From Chitinophaga japonensis (GTDB taxonomy: Bacteria; Bacteroidota; Bacteroidia; Chitinophagales; Chitinophagaceae), in contig NZ_VLLG01000004.1 of NCBI RefSeq assembly GCF_007830125.1, positions 372,001 through 436,000 of the forward strand: a DNA stretch of 64,000 bases, given 5' to 3'. The number at the start of each line of letters is the position of its first letter. Position 1 is the stretch's first letter. Position numbers and translations under genes: made by a program. Below the pieces are notes generated by a model. The model was not told the DNA's origin and searched no databases. It saw only the letters and a program-made list of their open reading frames with translations. Shown in pieces: positions 26,821-36,454 of the stretch.

Positions 26821-27240
26821 CTACCTCCGCAATATAAAGAAGGTCTGTGATATCTGCACGTAAGGCGTTTCGTTGTAGGAAAAGTCGAGGCTGTTATAGT
26901 GCAGGGCGCTGTCCGTAACCAGGGTGGCCTCGCAAAGCAGCGAGTCCAGCCGGAAATGCCTGGGCGTGATCTCCTCGAAGCCCAGGGTGTCTGTACGCTG
27001 GTTCTGGGCGGTAAATGACAGCGCTACGCCGTTCTCCGTAAAATCAATATAATCGCTACCGTTATAATGGACGGTATCAATGCTGTGGTAGGTAGTATCC
27101 CCCTGGATGACGGTATACTGCCTGGCAATGGCGGTCTGAAAAGTCCATTTGCCATAAAATGACCGGTGAGGGGTGGTATTATCCTCTTTTTTGCAGGCAA
27201 ACAGCAGCCCGCATATCATTATCACCAATACTTTCCGCAT
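26821..27240 (-). CDS. Lipocalin-like lipoprotein, unknown function
   Basis: A 139 aa lipoprotein: MRKVLVIMICGLLFACKKED has a clear lipobox (LFAC). The mature part begins with a charged linker, then SFYGKWTFQTAI, the opening seen in lipocalin-like small lipoproteins of Bacteroidota. Alternating strands follow, such as YIDFTENGVALSFTAQNQRT and RHFRLDSLLCEATLV. Role unknown. It lies 44 nt downstream of the AsmA-like gene on the same strand. Confidence 0.75.
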   Translation of the reverse strand: MRKVLVIMICGLLFACKKEDNTTPHRSFYGKWTFQTAIARQYTVIQGDTTYHSIDTVHYNGSDYIDFTENGVALSFTAQNQRTDTLGFEEITPRHFRLDSLLCEATLVTDSALHYNSLDFSYNETPYVQISQTFFILRR

Positions 27241-27284
27241 AGGCAGGTAATTTCCTGTAAATAGCGGTGAAAGTACTGAAAATG

Positions 27285-29696
27285 TTACTTTTTCCCCAGC
27301 TTTATCTTCACCTTCCCGTCTTTGTTATCGTCGGTGGCACGCAGGTGCAGCACAATGCCCCTGCCCTTCTTACGCGTTTCTTTCTCCGGGTTCCGGAGCG
27401 GCACGTCCATGTAAATGTCCGTACCCGTGGGCATACCGTACACGCCGTTTACATCCATATCAAGGGCGCTGGAGGAGATCTGCATGGGCGGGATGATGAT
27501 CCGGTTGCCCTTCAGTTGGAGGGTGTTCCGGAGCCTGTCGAAAGTAATATAGGAGAGGTTGCGCTTGCGGAAAAAGAAGGTGCCGATGTCTTCCAGGGGC
27601 GCAAAATGCACCAGCGCGCCCTGTTTCAGCTCAAAGCGGAGGGTGCCGAACAGGGAGCCGGGGGCCAGTTGCCCGTTATCGTGCAGGTTGCCGGTAATGT
27701 CTGCCCGGGCGGAAAGCAGGCCTTTGAGGTTGCGGGAGGTGAGCGTTTGCATGCCAAAATTCTCAAAGGCGTAGAACAGGCGGTCTATCTGCACATTGCT
27801 GATATCGGCGTCCAGGCGAAAGCGGTTATTGTTGCCGTTGGGGCGCACCTCGCCGTTGAGCAGCAGGGTGCCCCCCGCATGCGACAGCGATATGCGGCGC
27901 AGCCGTATATCCGTTTGCGTAAGGCCCAGGTCTGCCTGCACCTGCCGGGCGCTGAAGCGGCGGTAACTAAGCCGGTCCAACTGTACCTGCATGTTCACAT
28001 TACAGGCATTCAGCACCACTTCCAGTTGCCGGGCCAGGCGGCGGGCCCTCCGGGAAGCGGCGGCGGTTTTAGCGGTCTTATTATGCTGCGCCCGCCCGGG
28101 CCTGCGCGGCGAGAGGAAGAAGCGAAACTCGTCGAGGTCTATTTCCGGGCTGCGGATCTCCCAGTCCAGTTGCACCTTTTCCGGGGCTTTGTAGAACAGG
28201 CGCAGGATGTTGCGCATGCTGCCCTCCATCTGCAGGGCGCTTTTGGCGCTTTGCATGCGCACGTTCCGGAAAAAGAGGTCCTGCCCGCTCAGCTCCACGG
28301 TAGCGTTGCAGTCATGCAACTGCAGGTTGCGGGGCAGGTAGGCCAGCGCGCCGTCCTGTACCTGCACCGCGCCTTCCAGGTAAGGCGGCAGGGTATCGCC
28401 GGCCAACAGGCTGCCTTTGTACAGCAGGTTGGCGCTGGCTTTGCCTGCTGTGAACTGGAAGGTGCCGCCCGCCAAAGCGTTCAGTTTCAGTAAGGAGAAT
28501 TCGGAGCGGAAGCGCCCCATCAGCACGGGGTGTTTCAGGTTCAGGACCTGTATGGTGTCTGCGCTTAAGGGCAGGCCGTTCCATTCGGTGCGCAACCCGT
28601 ACAGGTGCACGGCGGAGTTCTCATCGTTATGCCCCTGCCCGGGGTACAGCTCATTATTAAAATCTCCCTTAAAACTGCAATTGGTCCATTCCCCTACCCT
28701 GGTAACCAGCGTATTGCCGGCAGTGGCCCAGCTTATGCGCACATGCGGCGTATCACGGTAACGGATATACCCGTTCAACTGCGCTGCCAGGTCCAGGGGC
28801 TGCTGCAGGTCAATGCTGTCCAGCTTGCGCGATATATTGGGGGAGAGCATGGCCCTGGCGCTGCTGAAGGGCATGCGGGCGGCAGCGATCTGTATGGCAA
28901 AGGCGGCGGGCTTTTGTGCAAAGGAAAAGGTGGCGGCCATCACCAGGGGCTGCCCGTCTATTTCCAGCCGCTGCGCTGGTATGGACAGGGTTTGCAGCCG
29001 CTTGTTGAAATTTAATTGCAGGGAGGTGGCCAGTTGCTTGTTATGCAGGTAGCTGCCCTTGCCGGTATTGAATGCAAAGTCATGGATATGCAGGCGGGTG
29101 CGCACGGCTACCTGCAGGGCCGTATCGGAGGCGTTTACACTGCCGCTCAGTGACTGCACCTGTATGCGGAACAGCTTCTGTTTCTGCCGGTGGTCCAGCA
29201 CAAACAGGATGTTGCGCAACTGCAGGCGGGCAATGTCCGCATCCTTGCGGGAAGACGGCTTGTGCGGGGGATGGTCCCGGCGGGCGAATACGCTGGTATT
29301 CGTATATCCTTCTTTGTTAGTGTATAAATAAATGGTGCCGTCCTGCAGGGTTATCTCCCTGATATCCAGGTGGCGGCGCAGCAGGGAAAGCGTATTTACT
29401 TTAACGAATATACGCTGCACATCCAGCAGGGAGTGCCGGTGCTGCTGCCAGAGGCTGTCCTGTAACTGCACCTCATCCAGCTCCATGGATACTTGCGGAA
29501 AGCTGCGCAGCAGGGAGGGCTTTACCTCCCGGATGGTAAGGTGACCGTGGAGGTGGCGGCTCAGCCGCTCCGTGAGCTGTTCCCGGAAAGCATGCCGGTG
29601 CAGGTGAATGTATAAAGCCAGCAGCAGCCAGAGTAACAATACGAGCGCCAGCAGGCTGCCGCCAGTCAGCACTGTGATACGCAGCCACCGCTTCAT
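27285..29696 (-). CDS. AsmA-like membrane-anchored protein
   Basis: An 803 aa protein with one N-terminal transmembrane helix (about residues 8-30, VLTGGSLLALVLLLWLLLAL) and a large periplasmic part rich in beta strands. The part after the helix (REVKPSLLRSFPQVSMELDEVQLQD) and the C-terminal block (FGTLRFELKQGALVHFAPLE) match the AsmA/AsmA_2 pattern, related to bridge-like lipid carriers. GMPTGTDIYMDVPLRNPEKE near the end is typical. It probably acts in outer-membrane assembly or phospholipid traffic. A basic segment at about 540-560 (TAKTAAASRRARRLARQLE) is an unusual insertion. The start codon abuts the left arm of repeat C. Confidence 0.85.
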   Translation of the reverse strand: MKRWLRITVLTGGSLLALVLLLWLLLALYIHLHRHAFREQLTERLSRHLHGHLTIREVKPSLLRSFPQVSMELDEVQLQDSLWQQHRHSLLDVQRIFVKVNTLSLLRRHLDIREITLQDGTIYLYTNKEGYTNTSVFARRDHPPHKPSSRKDADIARLQLRNILFVLDHRQKQKLFRIQVQSLSGSVNASDTALQVAVRTRLHIHDFAFNTGKGSYLHNKQLATSLQLNFNKRLQTLSIPAQRLEIDGQPLVMAATFSFAQKPAAFAIQIAAARMPFSSARAMLSPNISRKLDSIDLQQPLDLAAQLNGYIRYRDTPHVRISWATAGNTLVTRVGEWTNCSFKGDFNNELYPGQGHNDENSAVHLYGLRTEWNGLPLSADTIQVLNLKHPVLMGRFRSEFSLLKLNALAGGTFQFTAGKASANLLYKGSLLAGDTLPPYLEGAVQVQDGALAYLPRNLQLHDCNATVELSGQDLFFRNVRMQSAKSALQMEGSMRNILRLFYKAPEKVQLDWEIRSPEIDLDEFRFFLSPRRPGRAQHNKTAKTAAASRRARRLARQLEVVLNACNVNMQVQLDRLSYRRFSARQVQADLGLTQTDIRLRRISLSHAGGTLLLNGEVRPNGNNNRFRLDADISNVQIDRLFYAFENFGMQTLTSRNLKGLLSARADITGNLHDNGQLAPGSLFGTLRFELKQGALVHFAPLEDIGTFFFRKRNLSYITFDRLRNTLQLKGNRIIIPPMQISSSALDMDVNGVYGMPTGTDIYMDVPLRNPEKETRKKGRGIVLHLRATDDNKDGKVKIKLGKK

Positions 29697-29698
29697 GC

Positions 29699-29850
29699 TG
29701 AATTAATAATTAATGATTAACAATGAATAATCAGTGGCAACAGTGTAACAATGAGTTACTGATGTCCTGCCATAGACAACCGTTACCACTTGTGTTTCAT
29801 GAAAGACTGCTCTACCCATATTATTAATTTTTAATTATTAATTATTAACT
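29699..29850. repeat. TTAATAAT paired inverted repeat, copy C
   Basis: The left arm is 29699-29732 and the right arm is 29819-29850. The core is longer, about 86 nt. It contains CCGTTACCACTTGTGTTTC, which on the minus strand reads GAAACACAAGTGGTAACGG, the family core inverted. The glk stop codon (TAA) lies in the right arm. Confidence 0.75.
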
Positions 29851-30906
29851 GTTCTCCCGGTTCACCGCGTAGTAGGCCGCCCCGCGCAGGGCGGCTTTGT
29901 CGTTAATGATCACGTGGATGGGCACTGTTGCCAGCAGCGCTATCAGGCGGTCGCCCTGCAGGTAGTGATGGTAGAAATTATTGTCTTCCAGCAGCGGAAC
30001 AATACGGGGCGGGATACCGCCGCCGAGGAACAGGCCGCCGGTGGCTTTCATCTTGAACACCAGGTTGGCGGCTTCCCGGGCCAGGTACCGCACGAACAGC
30101 TCCATTGTTTTAATGCAGATGGACACTTTTTGCTGGATGGCATTGGTGCTGATCACGGCTGCGGGGTCCTTTTCCAGCAGCTCCTGGTCCAGCCAGTCCG
30201 GCACATGCATATGCCGCACATCGCGCAGGAAACGGAAGGTGTCGTAGATACCGGGGCCGGATACGAGGCGCTCCCAGCTTACGATCTGGTATTTCTCCTG
30301 CAGGTACTGCAGCAGGTCCATGTCCAGCTCATTACGAGGCGCAAAGTCGCAATGCCCGCCTTCCGTGGCAAAGGGCGCATACAGGGCGCCATCCCAGTAC
30401 ATGCCGGCCTCTCCCAGCCCGGTGCCGGGCGCTATGATGGCCATGTTGCCGCCTGTTTCCGGCTCCCCCCGGTGCAGGGTGAGCAGGCTGTCTTCCCCGA
30501 TGGTGGCCAGCCCGTAGGCGGTAGCTTCCAGGTCGTTGATCAGCATTGTTTCCTCCACCCCGGTAGCCGTTTGTATATCCGTTACCGTAAGTTCCTTTGA
30601 CAGGTTGGTGAGCTCCACACGGCCCTTGATCACGGGACCGGCTACGCCGATACATATACGCTGCGGCGGACGCTCCGGCTGCTGCGCAATAAAATCCTTG
30701 ATGATCTCCGTAAAGGAAGCGTAATCGCGGGAGCGGTAAATGTGCTCATGTATCACTTCCATGCTGCCGTCCTTTGCTTCAAAAAGAGCCAGGCGGGTTT
30801 TGGTGCCGCCCAGGTCGCCGGCCAGCACGTGCAGGGGCGCCTTGCCGGATGCCCGGTTCATCCGTGTAAAGCGGGGCAGGAATTGCTGTTCATTGATCTG
30901 TTGCAT
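29845..30906 (-). CDS. glk: Glucokinase, Glk family
   Basis: ATP-dependent glucose phosphorylation in the cytosol. The protein (353 aa) has the phosphate-1 motif VLAGDLGGTKTRLALF, CIGVAGPVIKGRVELTNL, the sugar-binding LINDLEATAYGL, the adenosine motif IIAPGTGLGEAG and the EGGH block ATEGGHCDFAPRN. It ends with FLGGGIPPRIVP. It is of the E. coli Glk type and not ROK: the ROK cysteine-rich zinc motif is absent. It is divergent from the GH15 gene, whose product may release glucose for it. Confidence 0.94.
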   Translation of the reverse strand: MQQINEQQFLPRFTRMNRASGKAPLHVLAGDLGGTKTRLALFEAKDGSMEVIHEHIYRSRDYASFTEIIKDFIAQQPERPPQRICIGVAGPVIKGRVELTNLSKELTVTDIQTATGVEETMLINDLEATAYGLATIGEDSLLTLHRGEPETGGNMAIIAPGTGLGEAGMYWDGALYAPFATEGGHCDFAPRNELDMDLLQYLQEKYQIVSWERLVSGPGIYDTFRFLRDVRHMHVPDWLDQELLEKDPAAVISTNAIQQKVSICIKTMELFVRYLAREAANLVFKMKATGGLFLGGGIPPRIVPLLEDNNFYHHYLQGDRLIALLATVPIHVIINDKAALRGAAYYAVNRENS

Positions 30907-30997
30907 GGGTTAAAAATACTAAAAAGCAGCAAGCGGCCGGTATTGTCATATATAATGCTTATGTTTAACGTTAAATTTGTGCGGTGTTGCCGCCCTG

Positions 30998-31017
30998 CCC
31001 CTGGCCGCCGGCCGGGG
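30998..31017. other. GC-rich hairpin between glk and GH15
   Basis: CCCC-T-GGCC, GCC loop, GGCC-GGGG: a nearly perfect stem in the leader region between the divergent genes. Its role is unknown. It could be an mRNA leader structure of the GH15 transcript. Confidence 0.4.
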
Positions 31018-31089
31018 CTTTATGGAATAACTTTTGCACAGAAGAGTGAACAATTTCAACAGACAGGCGTAAATTATATACTCATTTGT

Positions 31090-32871
31090 ATGGAAAGACA
31101 TACGTACCAGACCGGATTGATTGGCAACTGCGCCTTCCTGGCGCATATACACCGTAACACGAACGTAGAATGGCTTTGCTGGCCGCGTATGGACAGCACC
31201 TTTATTTTCGGGGGACTGCTTGACAAGGAAAAGGGCGGGCAATTTTCCATCCTGCCCGAAGGGGAATACACTTCCCGCCAGTATTACATGGAAAATACCA
31301 ATGTGCTTTGCACGGAGATCACCTGCGAGAACGGTAAATACCGGGTGATAGACTTTGCGCCGCGCTTCTACCAGTACGAACGATATTTCAAGCCCTTGAT
31401 GCTGATCCGGAAAATAGAGCCGCTGGAAGGCTCTCCCCGCATACGGGTGCAATGCCACCCGGTGGGCGAGTACGGGGCCAACAAGCTGCATCCCCAGCCG
31501 GGCAGCAACCACGTGGAGTTCCTGGGCGCCGGCGAGCGGCTGCGCCTCACCACCAGCATCCCGGTGAACTATGTGCTGGACGAACAGTATTTTGTGCTGA
31601 ACGATGCCCGGTACCTGCTTCTCTCCTATGGCAGCCCGCTGGAAGCGCCGCTGGTGAGCACCGCCGAGAATTTCCTGCGGGAAACCATCAGCTACTGGCG
31701 TATCTGGATCAAGCATTCCAACATCGCCAATTTTTACCAGCCCTATGTAATACGCTCCGCCCTTGCGCTGAAAATACACCAGTATGAAGATACCGGCGCC
31801 ATTATCGCCGCCAGTACCACCAGCCTGCCGGAATCGCCGGGCAGCGGCCGTAACTGGGACTACCGCTACTGCTGGCTGCGCGATACCTACTATGTGATCA
31901 CGGCGCTGAACCACATCGGACATTTCGAGGAAATGGAACGGTATTTCAACTACGTGACCGATATCTCCTTTTCCGGCGACAACCGCTACCAGCCCCTGTA
32001 CGGCATTACGGGGCAGAAGAACCTGGAGGAGCAGATACTGCCCGACCTGGACGGCTATATGGGCAACCAGCCGGTGCGTATCGGCAACCAGGCCTACGAA
32101 CATATACAGAATGATATTTACGGGCAGGTGCTGATATCCATGCTGCCCCTGTACTCCGACCACCGTTTCATATTTTCCGAGCGCAAGGACTCCGCCTGGT
32201 GGATAGAATACCTGCTGGGCAAGATAGAGCGCACCATTGACGAGGAAGATGCCGGTATATGGGAGTTCCGCAATTTTGCCAACATCCACTGTTATACGAA
32301 CCTTTTTCAATGGGCGGGCTGCAATGCGGCGGAGAAAATGGCCCGCATGATCGGGCACCAGCCGCTGGCAGAGAAAGCCGCCGTTCTGAAAGCCAGGGCG
32401 GCCGCGCATATTGAGAGCTGCTACGACCCGGCAAGGCAGGTGTACACCAATGCGGCGGGCAGCCGGCACCTGGATGCCAGCACGCTGCAACTGATCATGA
32501 TGTACTACCTGGACCCGGAATCAGAAAAAGCAAAGCATCACCTGGAAGCGCTGGAAAAGGAGCTGAAAACACCGCAGGGCCTGTTTTACCGCTACCTGCA
32601 TGCCGATGATTTCGGCAAGCCCAAAACCACTTTCCTGGTATGCGCGTTCTGGTACGTGGAGGCCCTGGCCTGCGTGGGCCGGCTGGACGACGCCATCCGC
32701 GAGTTCGAGAACCTGCTGCAATACTCCAACCACCTCCTGCTGTTCAGCGAAGATGTGGATGAGGAGAACGGCAGCCAGTGGGGCAACTTCCCCCAGGCCT
32801 ACAGCCATGTAGGATTAATGAACGCGGCGTACCGGATCGCGATGAAGCTGGACAAGCCGATATTTTTATAA
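31090..32871 (+). CDS. Glycoside hydrolase family 15 protein (glucoamylase or trehalase type)
   Basis: A 593 aa cytosolic-looking GH15 enzyme, beginning MERHTYQTGLIGNCAFLAHI followed by WLCWPRMDSTFIFGGLLD, typical of the bacterial GH15 group. The (alpha/alpha)6 barrel starts near 240. The catalytic region shows GRNWDYRYCWLRDTYY, with the general acid expected among the acidic residues of the barrel loops. A later block is FSEDVDEENGSQWGNFPQ followed by AYSHVGLMNAA. Bacterial relatives hydrolyse alpha-glucosides, and some are trehalases. The neighbour on the other strand is a fused trehalose-6-phosphate synthase/phosphatase, which makes trehalose a reasonable substrate. The frame is open further back to 30742, but the family start is the ATG at 31090. 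Confidence 0.88.
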   Translation: MERHTYQTGLIGNCAFLAHIHRNTNVEWLCWPRMDSTFIFGGLLDKEKGGQFSILPEGEYTSRQYYMENTNVLCTEITCENGKYRVIDFAPRFYQYERYFKPLMLIRKIEPLEGSPRIRVQCHPVGEYGANKLHPQPGSNHVEFLGAGERLRLTTSIPVNYVLDEQYFVLNDARYLLLSYGSPLEAPLVSTAENFLRETISYWRIWIKHSNIANFYQPYVIRSALALKIHQYEDTGAIIAASTTSLPESPGSGRNWDYRYCWLRDTYYVITALNHIGHFEEMERYFNYVTDISFSGDNRYQPLYGITGQKNLEEQILPDLDGYMGNQPVRIGNQAYEHIQNDIYGQVLISMLPLYSDHRFIFSERKDSAWWIEYLLGKIERTIDEEDAGIWEFRNFANIHCYTNLFQWAGCNAAEKMARMIGHQPLAEKAAVLKARAAAHIESCYDPARQVYTNAAGSRHLDASTLQLIMMYYLDPESEKAKHHLEALEKELKTPQGLFYRYLHADDFGKPKTTFLVCAFWYVEALACVGRLDDAIREFENLLQYSNHLLLFSEDVDEENGSQWGNFPQAYSHVGLMNAAYRIAMKLDKPIFL

Positions 32872-32985
32872 TGTGCGGATGTGCAAATGTGCAGATATGC
32901 AAATGAAAATGCAGCAATTGTATTGGATAATTTAACAATCGAGCCAATCCATCTGCACATTTGCACATCTGCATATTTGCACATT
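32871..32985. repeat. Paired inverted repeat with ATGTGCAAATGTGCAGAT arms
   Basis: The left arm (32871-32905) is made of words like ATGTGCGG, ATGTGCAA and ATGTGCAG. The right arm (32950-32985) is the same vocabulary inverted. The core is 44 nt. The TAA stop of the GH15 gene borders the left arm. It fills the gap between the convergent GH15 and trehalose genes and could fold into a long terminator-like hairpin. Confidence 0.8.
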
Positions 32986-32998
32986 ATATCTTTCTCTG

Positions 32999-35170
32999 CT
33001 AAACGAGGGACTTCAAAAACTGCCTTACTTCCTGGAAATTACGGAGGTAATAACGGGCGGCTGATACCTGGCTGCCCACTTTAATGGTAATGGCTTCCTG
33101 CTGCAGGGCCTTGAAAATATCCTCGTCCGTATGGTCGTCGCCGATGGCCATTACAAAGTCATAGCTGCGGTCCTGCATCCAGGCGAGGGCGGCCCGGCCC
33201 TTGTTGATCTCCACGTTCTTCACCTCTATCACCTTATCGCCCGGCAGCACCTGCAGGCCTTTATCGGTGGTGTAATAGCGGAGGGTGTTCATCAGCTCGT
33301 TGGCGCGCAGCTCTCCCAGCCCCTGTTCCACCTTCCGGTAGTGCCATGCCAGGGAATAGCTTTTTTCTTCTATGAAGGAGCCGGGTGTACGGTCGGTATA
33401 GGTTTCCAGCGTGGGATAGATCTCCTGTTTCCAGAGATCGTTGAGCCCGGCCAGCTTTCGCCATTTGGTGCCGTGCTTTTTCTGCCAGGCGCCGTGCTCG
33501 GCGATCAGGTCCAGCTTGAGGTGGCCCAGCCATTCGGAAAGGGTTTCATGCTTGCGGCCGCTGATCATGACCACTTCATTGGCGGGGTCCGTGGTCAGCT
33601 CCCGCAGCAGCTCGTACAGCTCCTGGTCCGGCGATGCCTGGTCCACATTGACGTTAAACCCTACGAGGGTGCCGTCATAATCCAGGAATATGGCCCGTTT
33701 GGTGACGGCTTTATACTGGCGCTGCACCTGTACCTGCATATCGGAGCTGAGGCGGCGTGCCAGCATGGACTGCTGTATCTGCTTTACTTCCTGGAGGCGG
33801 TCCATGAACAGCTTTACCCAGTGGGCGATATTGAACTTGGCCACTACCTGCCGCATCTGCTTCATGCGCCGGTACTGCTCCGGCTCCGGCATTACCAGGG
33901 CTTCCTCGATAGCGCGGGTGATAGCGCCGATGTTGTTGGGGTTTACAATGATGGCATCTATCAGCTCCCGGGAGGCGCCGGCCATTTCGCTCAGTATCAG
34001 CACGCCGTTGTTCTGGTTGCGGCTGGCCACGTACTCCTTGCTCACCAGGTTCATGCCGTCGCGCATGGGCGTTACCAGCCCTACGTCTGCAAAGTTGTAC
34101 AGGGCGGATAATGTTTCTATGGGGAAAGAGCGGTAGAAATAATGGATGGGATGCCAGTTATTGGTGCGGAAGCGGGCATTGATGCCGCCTACCAGCTTGT
34201 CGATCTCGTCGCGCAGGTCGCGGTACTGCTGTACGTTGTCGCGGCTGGGCACAATGATCATGTACAGCACCACCTTTTCCATGTACTCGGGATACAATTG
34301 CAGGAACAGCTCAAAGGCCTGCAGGCGCTGCAGTATGCCTTTGCTGTAGTCCAGCCGGTCTATGGAAAGGATCATCCGCATGCCCTGGAAGGTTTCTTTC
34401 AGCTCGCGTAGCTGGTCTTTCACTTCCTTTTCCTTGCTGAGGGAAGCGTACTTGTCATAATCGATGCCCATGGGGAAGGTTTCCGCCATCACGGCGCGAT
34501 CGTTCACCATCATGACGTTGGCGGAGGCGTTGATGGGCAGGATGCGGGTTACGGCGTTGATAAAATGACGGCTGTCGTCAAAAGTATGGAAGCCCAGCAG
34601 GTCTGCTCCCAGCATGCCTTCCAGCAGCTCTGCCCGCCAGGGTATGAGGCGGAACAGCTCGAAGGAAGGAAAGGGTATGTGCAGGAAAAAGCCGATGGAA
34701 ATGTCCGGTATTACGGCGCGTATCATACCGGGCAGCAGCAGCAACTGGTAATCATGTATCCATATGATGTCGTCCGGCTCCGCTACGGAGAGGATGATGT
34801 CGCGGAACTTCTCCGTTACCTTGTAGTAGGAGTCCCAGTAGGGCTGTTCATATTTGGCGTACACCGCCATGTAGTGAAATACGGGCCATAATGTTTCGTT
34901 GGAAAAGCCTTCGTAATAATTGTTGATCTCCTCCTGGCTCAGGTACACCGGCAGCAGGTTCATTTCAGCCAGTTGCTGCTGAATGCGCTGCTGGTCCTTT
35001 TCTTCGGTTACTTCCATTCCCGGCCAGCCTATCCAAACGTTTTGACCGTCCCTGTAGATGGAGCCCAGCCCTGTAGCCAAACCGCCTTCACTGGGGGACA
35101 TCACATATTCTCCATCATTCTCTGTGATTCTTACGGGCAGTCTGTTCGATACAATAATGGTCTTACTCAT
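32999..35170 (-). CDS. Bifunctional trehalose-6-phosphate synthase/phosphatase
   Basis: A 723 aa OtsA-OtsB fusion making trehalose from UDP-glucose and glucose-6-phosphate in two steps. The N-terminal GT20 domain (1-480) begins IIVSNRLPVRI, with SEGGLATGLGS, WIHDYQLLLLPGMIR and GFFLHIPFPS, and SIDRLDYSKGI for phosphate/sugar binding. The HAD phosphatase domain (about 500-720) starts AIFLDYDGTLVGF, with the nucleophile aspartate, MISGRKHETLSEWL, and the metal site MAIGDDHTDEDIF. Bacterial fusions of this order are common in Bacteroidota. It is convergent with the GH15 gene, so synthesis and possible breakdown lie together. Confidence 0.95.
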   Translation of the reverse strand: MSKTIIVSNRLPVRITENDGEYVMSPSEGGLATGLGSIYRDGQNVWIGWPGMEVTEEKDQQRIQQQLAEMNLLPVYLSQEEINNYYEGFSNETLWPVFHYMAVYAKYEQPYWDSYYKVTEKFRDIILSVAEPDDIIWIHDYQLLLLPGMIRAVIPDISIGFFLHIPFPSFELFRLIPWRAELLEGMLGADLLGFHTFDDSRHFINAVTRILPINASANVMMVNDRAVMAETFPMGIDYDKYASLSKEKEVKDQLRELKETFQGMRMILSIDRLDYSKGILQRLQAFELFLQLYPEYMEKVVLYMIIVPSRDNVQQYRDLRDEIDKLVGGINARFRTNNWHPIHYFYRSFPIETLSALYNFADVGLVTPMRDGMNLVSKEYVASRNQNNGVLILSEMAGASRELIDAIIVNPNNIGAITRAIEEALVMPEPEQYRRMKQMRQVVAKFNIAHWVKLFMDRLQEVKQIQQSMLARRLSSDMQVQVQRQYKAVTKRAIFLDYDGTLVGFNVNVDQASPDQELYELLRELTTDPANEVVMISGRKHETLSEWLGHLKLDLIAEHGAWQKKHGTKWRKLAGLNDLWKQEIYPTLETYTDRTPGSFIEEKSYSLAWHYRKVEQGLGELRANELMNTLRYYTTDKGLQVLPGDKVIEVKNVEINKGRAALAWMQDRSYDFVMAIGDDHTDEDIFKALQQEAITIKVGSQVSAARYYLRNFQEVRQFLKSLV

Positions 35171-35492
35171 AGTGCGGTTTATATCGTTTATTCAAAATCT
35201 TTTCCTCTTGTGTAAAGCCTCTCCGTTCCTGCAGGGAACGCCTGCCAGCAACTATCTGCATTAAACGCTAGGTTCAAAATCGTCCAAACCGGCTGCTACG
35301 GAGGCGTTCTATGGGTCCATGCGGATACTGGACAGCAACATTAAAACTACTAAAGCAGCGTGCAGCGGGACGCAAATTACTCATTTTTTTTAATATAGGG
35401 GTTCCCGTTAGTGCGCAGAATACGGCCAGCCCTCTGCTCCCGCAATTTACGGATTATTATATAACTTCATAAGCGCTAAAGACTTTTGCAAT
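35171..35492. other. Gene-free stretch between divergent genes
   Basis: 322 nt between the start of the trehalose gene and the start of the aldo/keto reductase gene. It must hold both promoters. I find no exact TAnnTTTG box, no repeat arm and no coding frame. CTAAAGACTTTTGCA just before 35493 may be a poor -7 region. Confidence 0.4.
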
Positions 35493-36443
35493 ATGGAAAA
35501 AAGGAAACTGGGCCGTTCTACGCTCAGCGTAGCGCCCCTGGCTTTTGGCGGTAATGTGTTTGGATGGACGGCTGATGAGCAGGCTTCCTTCAGGCTCCTG
35601 GACGCTTTTACGGATGCCGGTTTTAACCTGGTAGATACGGCGGACGTATATTCAAAATGGGTAAGCGGCAACCAGGGCGGTGAATCCGAAACCCTCATCG
35701 GCAAATGGCTGAAACAAAGCGGTAAAAGGGACCAGGTGCTGATAGCTACCAAGGTGGGCGGCGAAATGGGCCCTCAGCAAAAAGGCCTGTCCCGCGCGCA
35801 TATTACCCGCTCCGTGGAGGACTCCCTGCGTCGCCTGCAGACTGATCATATAGACCTGTACCAGACCCATTATGATGATATGAGCACGCCCGTGGAAGAG
35901 ACGCTGACCGCCTACGCGGAGCTGATCCGGGCCGGCAAGATAAGGGTGATCGGCGCGTCCAACATCAGCCCGGAACGCCTGACGCTGTCCCTGCATAGCA
36001 GCGAACAGTACGGGTACCCGCGCTATGAGACCCTGCAACCAGAATATAACCTGTACGACCGGGAAAAGTATGAGCGGCATTATGCACCTATCTGTAAAGA
36101 GCACGGGCTGAGCGTACTACCCTACTATGCCCTGGCCAGCGGGTTCCTGACCGGCAAATACCGCTCCCCTGCCGATATTGCCAAAAGCCCGCGCGGGCAA
36201 AAGGCCCTGGGCTATCTGAATGAACGGGGTACGCGCATCCTGTCTGCCCTGGACCAGGTGGCGGCCCGCTACCATACGAACCTTGCCAGCGTATCCATTG
36301 CCTGGCTGGCGCAGCGGCCCGGCATTGCGGCGCCTATTGCCAGCGCTACCAGCGTGGAACAATTGCAGGACCTGATCAAAGCCGCTACCCTGCAGTTGGA
36401 TAAAGAGGCCGTGCAATTGCTGGACGAGGCCAGCCGCTGGTGA
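35493..36443 (+). CDS. Aldo/keto reductase
   Basis: A 316 aa NADPH-dependent (beta/alpha)8 barrel reductase. The start MEKRKLGRSTLSVAPLAFGG is typical. NLVDTADVYS has the catalytic aspartate and tyrosine, IATKVGGEMG the lysine, and DLYQTHYDD the position of the active-site histidine. The cofactor end is formed by LAQRPGIAAPIASATSVEQL. It resembles the AKR group acting on sugars and small aldehydes (YajO/YhdN-like). Substrate unknown. Confidence 0.92.
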   Translation: MEKRKLGRSTLSVAPLAFGGNVFGWTADEQASFRLLDAFTDAGFNLVDTADVYSKWVSGNQGGESETLIGKWLKQSGKRDQVLIATKVGGEMGPQQKGLSRAHITRSVEDSLRRLQTDHIDLYQTHYDDMSTPVEETLTAYAELIRAGKIRVIGASNISPERLTLSLHSSEQYGYPRYETLQPEYNLYDREKYERHYAPICKEHGLSVLPYYALASGFLTGKYRSPADIAKSPRGQKALGYLNERGTRILSALDQVAARYHTNLASVSIAWLAQRPGIAAPIASATSVEQLQDLIKAATLQLDKEAVQLLDEASRW

Positions 36444-36454
36444 GCAGGGCCCGG

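Noticed and set aside
29699..29850. CRISPR-like or phage attachment site in the AT repeats
   Set aside because: No regular direct repeats with unique spacers, no cas genes, and no integrase. Arms are inverted, not direct.
30742..31089. N-terminal extension of the GH15 gene
   Set aside because: It overlaps the divergent glk gene, and the family's usual N-terminus begins at 31090.
14614..32962. Shared CGAGCCAAT in the cores of the repeats at 14588 and 32871
   Set aside because: A nine-base match between two short cores can arise by chance, and the other families lack it.
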